This document shows positions 55,272 through 64,000 of a stretch of 64,000 nucleotides of DNA, in pieces (positions within the stretch are counted from its first letter, which is position 1; each line of letters opens with the position of its first letter). Both the position numbers and the translations under genes were made by a program. The stretch spans positions 73,655,001 through 73,719,000 of the forward strand of contig JAKSXM010000007.1 in NCBI GenBank assembly GCA_022575985.1, read 5' to 3'. The notes under the pieces are model-generated. The model was given only the letters and a program-made list of their open reading frames with translations, was not told the DNA's origin and searched no databases. The DNA is from Anagrus nilaparvatae (taxonomy: Eukaryota > Arthropoda > Insecta > Hymenoptera > Mymaridae).

Positions 55272-56041
55272 CCGACGAATTTTCGATAGATCTCTTTAGA
55301 TCTCCGGAGATCTCTGGAGATTCAAACAGATCTAAATAGATCTTCAGAGATCTGTGGAATGAAAAAAAAAATTATAAAACCATTAAATGAAGGTATTAAA
55401 TGATAATTTGATTTTTTTATTATGTCTTTTGAATAACTTCCAGGAAATAGGACCTGGTAAATGAATAAAAAATGTCAATGAAGCTATTAATGGATAAATT
55501 TGATTTTTTAAATAACTTCAAGGAAATAGGACCTACTTGATGAATGAAAAATGTCAAAATACTTGAATATTTATAATTTTATTAAGTAAATTTGAACTCT
55601 TTTTTTCACATTAATAAATAATTGCATATGGCTAGATTTAAATGAAGCGAGGGCGACTTGTATAGTCGGGTCTTTAAAACTGCCCCAAAGTGTTTTTTTC
55701 TGAAAGTACTACCAAAAATAAGTCACCAGCCCAATTTTTAGCCTCCCAGAGCAAAATCTCGATTTTTGGCAGCCATTTTTGTGTTTTGGACTTTTGTAAA
55801 AAAAAGTAAGAAAAATGAGTCATAATTTTTTTTATTATTTGCTGTAAAAAACTTACATTAGCAAAAGACATAAAAAATAATCAAATTATCATTTAATACC
55901 TTCATTTAATGGTTTTAAATGACATTTATAAATTTTTATAATTTTTTTTTTCATTCCACAGATCTCTGAAGATCTATTTAGATCTATTTTAATCTCCAGA
56001 GATCTCCGGAGATTTAAAGAGATCTATCGAAAATTCGTCGG
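55272..56041. mobile_element. TA-flanked MITE with AGATCT-rich terminal repeats
   Basis: The terminal repeats begin CCCGACGAATTTTCGATAGA and end with the complement, about 140 bp each, flanked by TA on both sides (Tc1/mariner-like). The arms are dense in nested palindromes such as AGATCTCCGGAGATCT. The interior has a direct repeat (AATAACTTC-AGGAAATAGGACCT at about 55431 and 55512) and a copy of the dispersed repeat of 1827-2065. No transposase. Confidence 0.8.
55627..55862. repeat. Dispersed repeat, second copy of 1827-2065
   Basis: Same orientation and text as the first copy with scattered substitutions, located between the arms of the surrounding MITE, so it was either captured by it or inserted into it. 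Confidence 0.8.
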
Positions 56042-56169
56042 GTATCCAAAGCAAGATCCAAGGAATTTAAATCAAAACCATTTTATCCTCTAAAGAGTAT
56101 TTTTTTTTGGAATTGGTAAACTTTAGTCATGTAAAAAAATTATCGATATCTTTAAAATTTATGTTTTAA

Positions 56170-56666
56170 GGTGGCTCACGCATTTTATAAAAACGAATAA
56201 TTTAAACTAAAATTTACTGGAGATGAAGATAATTAAAAAACAAATCCATTGATCCCAAACAATACCCAGGTTCCCGATTAATTAAGAAAGAAATAAGCAA
56301 CTGAAAATTTTTAAGGTTAATAACGCGCGTTCTTATGGGAGTTGATATTGTTTTGCTTCGTACTAATTCAATAACGAATCTTTTTAGATAAAATTGTACA
56401 CACGTGTTATTTAAAAAAAATAGAAACTTTTCCAAGAAAAAAATTTAATAGTTGCCGATCAAATAATAAATAGATAATTTTAGTCGCGGGCATCTTTCAA
56501 TAAAATGTTTTGTATTTTTAAAATTTTGTATGTACCGAACTCATTATATAAGAAAATTGATTATTATTAATAATAACTTCTAAATATTCACGTATCTATA
56601 AAATAAATAATAAAATTTAATTAATTAGTTATGCCAAAATATACGGACCTAAAACCGTGAGCCACC
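56170..56666. mobile_element. TTAA-flanked MITE, GGTGGCTCACG ends
   Basis: This 497-bp element has ends GGTGGCTCACG and CGTGAGCCACC, with TTAA at 56166-56169 and 56667-56670. The perfect 11-bp terminal repeats and TTAA duplication indicate piggyBac-type mobilisation. The interior is AT-rich; a 73-codon minus frame looks accidental. Confidence 0.75.
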
Positions 56667-56670
56667 TTAA

Positions 56671-58420
56671 GCTGAAAATAGTTAATTCACGAAAAATTGA
56701 TATAATTTCGATAAAAATCGTAAAATTACTAAAAAATAGTAAAAAATTAACGATTTATTTTTATCGTAAATTTTTGACAAAATCGTAATTTTACAACTAA
56801 GTTGTAATTTTGTATTAAAAAAATTTGTATAGCAAAAGATTTTTTGCAGAATATTCGAGATAAACAGTTGTAAATTTACAAGCTGCAATTTCTCTTCCGA
56901 GAAACTTGTGTGTTTTTAAACAGCATGTATAATGAACAAAAAGAGAAAAAAATCTGCCCTTTTCTATGGTGTATTAATAAATAAATATTTTTTTGCGTAC
57001 TACTCGATGAAAAAAATTACAACTGCCTAATATCGTGAATTTTTGATAGAAAAATCGTAAATTTACAATTTTTATCGAATACGAATTTTTCTCATTTTTC
57101 TCATTTTTCGTAAAATAACTAAATTTATTTCGTATTTTTACAGGAGTAATTACTTTTAACAGTGTCCTGAATTCGTATTAGTTGTTAAATAAAAATTTAG
57201 ATTTTTGAAAAAAAATTTTGTCTTGTCTCTAGTATATTTTTTCCATCTCCAAATATAATTTCACAATAAAAAAAGCATAAAAAAAATTCAAAGTATTCAT
57301 TTTGTTGGGTTATTTGTTATATTTACACGCATGCAGATACCGCTGTATAAATTGAAATGGTTTCAGAATTATGTACATATTGACGCAAAGTAAGCAAGGA
57401 GACATAATACGCGTAGTCCGTAAAGTTCATTAAATCAAAGATTCTCGAGTCTGTAGCATACAGGAATAATAGCTCTCTATTTATATGCACATTGTTATTA
57501 TACCCCATCTGATTTATCAATATAATATTCTATATATAGTTGCATATGTTCATTTATGAGTATGTGGACATAATTCTGGCTTCAAGTTCTAAGTTCGTTC
57601 ATTAGTGGCTGGCCGCTCTAGGGTAAATCCTCAAATTCATATCTCTCACAATTTGATTAATTAACAACAATGTGTGCATAACTCATGGTATAGAAATTAA
57701 AATTCAATGATTTTTTTTAAAAAACTTATTTAAATTATAATTTTATTCTAAAATATTTAAAAAACATATTTACTAATTTTAATATCATATTGCTACCTGA
57801 TTTTTTTAAATTATGTAAATTTTACATATTGTAGCATAACATACTATGTTTAAAAAAAAAACATATTTAAAAACAGAGGGTGGTTCGAATATTTCCCTCT
57901 GAGTATACCAACAGCGAAACCATTTGCGAGCAATTAAAAAAAAATATTTTCTATTAGAAAGTAGTACCAAAAATTTTTTATAATAATGACGACACGTTAA
58001 GGACTAATAATTTAGATTTGTAGAGCATATGGATTTAGAATTTTTTTATGACTACCGGATATGAGGCCCCCTAATGCTTAGAATCATTTATATTTATATA
58101 TCATATTATTTTTAAATATAATTATTATTGCCGTAAAAAAATCATGTTTTCAGATATTAGCTCTAATTTTTAAATTAACGCTTCAATTTTTAAAACACGT
58201 TATTTGTTCTACTGTTTTTTACGTAATTTTATAAAACTTGATTTTATCATATATTTTTTTTATTTTTTATTCTAGAGACGTTTAATTCAGATGAATTATT
58301 TAGTTATTTTAAAGATAGACCTTTAGAAAAAAAAATCTATATATTATATTTTTTAATTTCGGCCAAAAGTAATTTTAAATTGTTTCGTATTTATTACTGT
58401 GTACTCCAGTCAAAATACGG
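56671..58420. other. AT-rich intergenic DNA
   Basis: Noncoding. Includes a 65-codon minus frame (57323-57520) in slightly less AT-rich sequence with no recognised similarity, and a perfect CAGAGGG/CCCTCTG hairpin near 57877-57904. Confidence 0.35.
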
Positions 58421-58424
58421 GTTT

Positions 58425-58815
58425 GGTTGTATTTTCACTGGCACACACGAAATTTGCTCTACTATAGGTTTTTTGGGTCGCTGAACCCGAAAATCGGGGT
58501 CAAAACGTATTGAAATGGGGGCTTCACCCTTAAATTTGCAAAAACTACCCCCAAAAAGGGGTATTTTTTACATATTTGCAATTTGAGCGCTCAGATTGGC
58601 ACCATATGGGTTTTTTGGGTCGCTAATTAAGAATTTTGACTCCTTTTTCATAAATAATCAATATTTCACCCCTAAATTGGCCAAAACAACCCCCCCACCA
58701 AAGGGGGTTTTTGCTATTTTCGCACTTTGAACATCCAGGATATGTCCATACAGGTTTTTTGGGTCGCTAATTAAGAATTTTGACTCCTTTTTCATAAATA
58801 ATCAATATTTCACAG
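58425..58815. repeat. Tandem array, about 145-bp unit, TTTTGGGTCGCT family
   Basis: Three degenerate copies each contain GGTTTTTTGGGTCGCT (about 58468, 58607, 58753). The last two continue identically with AATTAAGAATTTTGACTCC. CACCCTTAAATTTG- and CACCCCTAAATTGG-type words with runs of C follow. Confidence 0.75.
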
Positions 58816-61800
58816 TGATAATGTATAGCAATACAATACAACAAATAGTTTTAAATAATAATAAAAAATGTACAACTTTTTTCTGATAAATTTTTTTTTT
58901 TTTATATATTATAGGTAAATTTTTTTTGTATTAATAATTTTTAATCATTTTTATATATGTAAACATATTTTTTACAGTTATTGATAAGGCCTGTATTTAA
59001 AACAGGCGAAACGTATAACTAGATAATAAAAAACATCATATTTATTTAAAAATTAGTTAAAAAATTTATTTCAACCCAGTACTGGTCAATTGATGCAACA
59101 ATATCTTTTCAATATTTTAACTTATACATTTTTAAATTTACTCTTAATAAATTATGTAAAGTACTTAATTTTTATGAAATCACTAAATAATTTACATAGA
59201 CCAAAATCAAATATTAAATAATGGCCAGCTTGTCCTAAAAATAAAAATCCAAAGGGTACTAAATAAAAAAATAAGAATAAATAACGAAAAAAAAGTCAAA
59301 AATTAAATTATTTGTCAATGAATATAATATGAGGGTATAACCTTGTTCCCTAATTCTCTTTATTACCATAATATGGTGCATATATTATATGCAACTATCT
59401 ACGTAAATCCTACTTTATAACGAAAAAGGAAAACGTTTAAAAGAAAATTTTTATTAGACGGTTACTTTAAACGAAAAAGGAAAAGGAAAATATCATTTTA
59501 TTTAAGCATTCCGGGACAATCGGTTGCGTTATATCGGGAAGCCGATATCTTACCACAGAAAAAGAAGACTTTAAGCGAAAAAAAGGGATGAATAAAAAAG
59601 ATAAATTCTTATATGTAAAGTACTTAAGAAAAAAAGAAAAGCCAATACAATTTTAAAAAAACTTGAATTTCCAGCTCATCGAATCGAAGAAAAAAAGTAT
59701 AAATTTTTGTCCTGGTAGATATTTTTTTTTCGTGTATATGTTTTTTTTATGGTATATTTATCTAAAAGATAAAATAGTTAGAAGAATGAAAAGTTATATA
59801 TGCAGATAATATAGGCCGAAAAAGACATAAGATTTCGTTCGCTTCTTTTGTAAAATAAAGGGAGGAAAAATATATTTATACTGATTCGCTTTAGATATGC
59901 GGCTATTGTATTTTATATTATATACCCATTCTTATTTTCCTCTTTTTACATATAAAACAAATGTTTATCTGTTGGTTTTTTTTTTTTAACAATATTCTTG
60001 AGGATATACGCAAAGCATCAAAATCTTTATCTCACTATTTTGCTATTTTTGTATTGTTTTATAGCATAGATAGTTTATTATGATTATGAGTGTAATTATT
60101 CCCTTTTTTCAGCTCAAATTTCCATCAAATTTTTTAATTTACCCCTTTTAATATCAATTTTTTTCTTAAATTTTTTATTTGCATGTGCATATTAATATTA
60201 GATAATATAATAAATTTCTCAGATATTGCACTTAACCCCCCACTTTCATCTTCAGTTCCTCCTCCCTTTTTCCCTCTCTTAGTAACTAAAGATAAAAGTC
60301 TTCTCCCTACTCTTACGGTAAAAAGTATGGACCACCTCTTTTTGTCTTACCTGAGCTCGTGAGCTCGTCAACGGCCCACACCTGTAATTTGAGACTGATC
60401 AGGTTTGCTTCGACAGATATAAATATATGGAAGTTGAATATTTAAATAAATGTCGTACTATTAATTTAAAACAACATTTACTTATATTTTAATTTTAAAA
60501 AAACTAAAGTGTCAAAATCAAGTACCCCAGTCTATAAAAAAAAAAATTACTTTAAAAAAAATAGTTTTCACCGAAAAAAATGAATTTTCCATTTCAAGAA
60601 AAGAATCGAGCGGTTATTGCATATTTATAATAGTAGTCATCCTCATTTTATATTCCGAATTAAATGTTCTAAAAGTACCTTTGAAAACGGAACATTTCCA
60701 AATATTTTATAAAGCAAGTAAGATCCATGATCAATGATTATGCAAATCTCCATTGTTACTAATTCGAGTATTAATTATTACAACTTTATTTTTAATTAGA
60801 AAATACATATACTTTACCCTTTTGACAGAAAATCTACTATTCTTTTAGAAAAAAAAAAATTTAATTATTTAAAAATTTTGTCTTTTAAATTTATGCATTC
60901 ACAATCACAATAAAATTCATTAGCCAAAAAAATTTTCGAAAAAATCAATTTTTTATTTTTACATAACATAGAAACTTGCTCTTTTGATACGTGAACATTT
61001 GTTTTTCACGCAAAATTCATCATGAATAAAAAAAAAGTAATTTTAATAAAAACTGGTGTTATATAATATGCGAACGAAACTTTGTATTATATTTTGCATC
61101 GAGATGAGAGAGTGTTTGTTAAATTTATCGAGAGTCATCGACACATTTAATATACGAATTTCAATGATATCCAAATATTCATCAATATAGTTTTTTCTTG
61201 ATTAGAGGTTGTTTTAAAACCCTTTTATCCTTTTAACACAAAATTCTCTCCCTAAAATTTTCAATCTTTTCAAATATGTATATTGGAAAATTCTATGTAC
61301 CTATGTGTTAGTGGATATAAATGAGTGAAATCGCGATTAAAAGCTAAATGAAGAGTCCTTTTTTTCCCTACAGTATGTAAATATAACCAAGCTATTTGGT
61401 TAATTTCGATACTCCGCATGTCCTGTTCATCATCGATGCACATTTGCTCTCGGTTACTCTTGCAATTTTTACTATACGCGTAAACCGCTATTGTGACGTC
61501 ATGCGTTTGTGTATTTTTTTTTTCTAACTTTTTTATTGCATTTTTTCTTTAATTTGAAATAATGAATAATGAAGTAAAAGCAATTAAATGATTTTTTCAT
61601 TTACTAAAGCTAATCTGTTTACTGAGAGTGGTTTTTCTAAAAAGACGATTGTTTCTATTTCGAAAAATTTTCCGGAAAAAAAAGCATTTTTTACGAAAAC
61701 CAAAAATATTTTTTGATTTTTCAATCTTCATAGATACAAAAAAGTAAATAATAAATTTGTCATACTGATGTAAGATAAAATTGCGCTTGTCAAATTTTTT

Positions 61801-63030
61801 CATAGCCAAATATTAACAATTTGCAGCTTGTAAATGTAAAATAAAAATAAAAAATTTTTAATGATCGAAAAAAATTTAATAAAATAGAAAAAATTTCCCT
61901 ATATTTTCAGTTATGCGTTATAATTTTATACTAAGCAAAAAAGAAAAAAAAATCCTTTTGTCGAATCAACAAAAATGTACATACGATAGTAGTACTTTTT
62001 AGACACAAACGTTGAATTCGATGTACTCTCTTTTTATTTTATTTTTTTTACAATTACAACTGCGTGTACTTTTTTTGTTTTAAATTTTATCCAATACGTG
62101 TAATTTCCAAAAACGATTCTTTTTTATCTTCGTTGTAATTTAAAGAGACGAATAAAACGAAAAAAAAATCGACGTAAAATTACAGTTCACTAAATATCGA
62201 GAGAGATAACTTTTGTAAATATTTTCTATTCTGTGATTGTGAGAATGAAAAAAGGGAATGCAGTAAATCATATTTTTTTTTGTTAAAAGATATAATAAAA
62301 TATATTTTATATTTCACACCCTAATACAAATGTTAATTTTTAGAGCCGAGCATAAAATAAAAATAGAAAGATTCAAAGCAAAAGTTTAATAGAGTAAAGA
62401 AATCTTTTTAGAAACACGTATAACCCGAACTATTTAGGAAAAAAGAAGCATAATAAAGGGTTCTGTGCTTCTATTTTCTATATAAAATAAGTGGACAAAA
62501 CGTATCTTTACGAGAAGCTATAAAGAGTAAAACCCCTTTCGTTAACCCACAGTCGTGGCCACCAAAGGTACACCACACCTAACCTTATACTATACACACA
62601 ATCTTCAATCCCTTATTACCTACCTTTTATATCCGATATAATACACATTATGTTACGATCTACTTTAAATCGATTTTTCTTTTAACTTATATTTTCTCTC
62701 TCCACTTTTATAAAATTTTATTTTTACTTTTTTTTATGAGAATGTCCATTGGCCATTCATTGGGTAACTGATTTTTTTTTTTTTTTATTCAGTATTACTT
62801 TTTGCAATCATATGTTTTAGTAAGTTTCTATTTCGTAAAAACGTTGAACATATTGAACTGGTAAACGTCGTACATCCATATGGGTCCTATATTTAACAAC
62901 AACAACACCTTATTTAAAAACATAAAAAGTCAATTTATATAGAAAAAGGGCATTCACAAATTATTCAAGAAATTCATAACCCTTTACAGTTTAAATATAA
63001 TTTAACATTATATAATTGCGAAGTATTATA
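58816..63030. other. Long AT-rich noncoding region
   Basis: About 4.2 kb with no supported gene. Notable points are a GCCTGTATTTAAAACAGGC hairpin (about 58988), purine-rich stretches at 59400-59700, a GC-richer patch at 60345-60400 with a minus-strand donor GTAAGA, and another at about 62530-62590. It could be intron or regulatory DNA of a large gene outside the window. Confidence 0.35.
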
Positions 63031-63039
63031 ATATAATAG

Positions 63040-64000
63040 TCCGGGGCATAGTGTGAAAAAAAAGGTCAAATCTCAAACTGACTCTGAAAGTGGATGAATT
63101 TTTGTGAAACCTTTTGCATTCGCTTCAGAAAAATAATACTAAAAAAGCGTCCCCCCGGAAAATTGTATAGTATGTCGAGGGGGTGATTTTCCCACCCCTT
63201 TTTCACCCCTTTTCCCCCCAATATTGAAAAGAAGTAAAAAAATATTTTTAACACTTTTTAACGATTCTATGTGGTTATATAGGCCGAAAAATAAGAATTT
63301 TGGGTAAAAAATTACATTTAACAGGTTCCAAGGGGTGAATTTGGCCTTTTTTCACCCCAGTTACCCCTAAATATGACATAAATCTAAAATATAGATTTTT
63401 TCAAAATAAAATTAACTATATAGGTTATTTAGGTCGCTGATCTCAAAAATGATGTCAGAAATTACATTTAGCAGGTTCTGAAGGGTGAAATTGGCCATTT
63501 TTCACCCCTTTCACCCCTAAAAAATTCACTTTTTTTTAAAAGAATTTATTTTTTTAGCCAGAAAGGGTCTAGTAGGTTTTTTTGGGCGCTGATCTCAAAA
63601 ATGATGTCAGAAATTACATTTAGCAGGTTCTAAAGGTTGAAATTGGCCATTTTTCACCCCTTTCACCCCTAAAAAAGTCATTTTTTTAAACGAATTTATT
63701 TTTTTAGTCTGAAAGGGTCTAGTAGGTTTTTTTTTGCGCTGATCTCAAAAATGATGTCAGACCCTTTCTGAAGAAAAAAATCAATTCTTTTAAAAAAAAT
63801 GAATTTTTTAGGGGTGAAAGGGGTGAAAAATGGCCAATTTCACCCAATAAAACCTTCTGAATGTGATTTTTCAGCTCATTTTTTAACTCAGCGCCCACAA
63901 AAACCTAATAGACCCATTCAAAATAAAAAAATTAATTCTTTTAAAAAAATGAATTTGTAGGGGCGAAGGGGGTGAAAAATGGCCAATTTCACCCTTTAAA
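63040..64000. repeat. Tandem then inverted array, about 155-bp unit, runs off the window
   Basis: Units with GCGCTGATCTCAAAAATGAT, AAATTACATTTAGCAGG and TTTTTCACCCCTTTCACCCC repeat at about 63280, 63425, 63575 and 63725 in one direction. From about 63760 the same text appears on the other strand (AGGGGTGAAAGGGGTGAAAA). It is probably one foldback element whose right half continues beyond the window. The short frame at 63066-63254 is not a gene. Confidence 0.75.

Noticed and set aside
56214..56435. 73-codon minus frame
   Set aside because: Lies wholly inside a TTAA-flanked MITE with AT-rich interior and no transposase motifs.
57877..57904. tRNA-like GGTTCGAAT word in a CAGAGGG/CCCTCTG stem
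   Set aside because: No acceptor stem, anticodon arm or A box is found upstream; the B-box-like word continues as AT instead of CC. It is only a hairpin.
58985..59015. GCCTGTATTTAAAACAGGC hairpin followed by GAAACG
   Set aside because: A single short hairpin without repeats, RNA-gene landmarks or coding context; too little to call a feature.
1..64000. Integrated polydnavirus or other viral segment
   Set aside because: A parasitoid host would make this worth checking, but no viral structural gene, ankyrin or protein-tyrosine-phosphatase virulence gene, or excision motif was seen. The only retroviral-type sequence is a broken BEL/Pao pol.

Overview
The window is strongly AT-rich eukaryotic nuclear DNA from an insect. 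Short phase-compatible introns, TATA and initiator promoters, AATAAA polyadenylation signals, BEL/Pao and non-LTR retrotransposons, many small inverted-repeat DNA transposons and a short (TTAGG)n tract all fit. An expanded-type TD-POZ gene, a longitudinals-lacking-like zinc-finger exon and rapidly duplicating small secreted proteins suggest a parasitoid hymenopteran (braconid-like). That last step is inference.

Layout. 0-5.4 kb holds a broken non-LTR reverse transcriptase (+) and a degenerate BEL/Pao retrotransposon (-). 6.4-7.3 kb is a two-exon S1-family serine protease homologue (+). 7.4-17.8 kb is mostly noncoding, with a TTAA-flanked element carrying an internal tandem array and a 470-bp repeat family split by a GC-richer segment. 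17.8-27.2 kb (-) carries three members of an unrecognised family of small secreted four-cysteine proteins: an orphan two-exon remnant, an intact five-exon gene, and a pseudogene whose second exon is split by a hAT-like element. A second frameshifted non-LTR element and a pogo-like transposon lie among them. 32.2-33.4 kb is an intronless TD-POZ (MATH-like plus BTB) gene (+). 33.4-44.3 kb is dominated by foldback elements and minisatellites. 44.4-44.75 kb is a terminal exon with two zinc fingers of the lola type (+). 47.9-49.3 kb is a second intact five-exon member of the secreted family (-). 53.2-54.1 kb is a second two-exon serine protease homologue (+). 54-64 kb is noncoding with MITEs and two tandem arrays that share a motif with the 10.5-12 kb array.

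The best candidate for something undescribed is the secreted family. Exon lengths (79/168/92-95/59/220-223 nt), intron phases (1,1,0,2) and four cysteines are conserved between two intact copies, and two more copies are decaying. It is interspersed with two protease homologues that share a Ser-to-Thr change in the catalytic GDSGG motif and have each lost a different further functional residue. Whether the two secreted families act together, for example as venom or haemolymph proteins, is speculation from proximity and secretion signals only.
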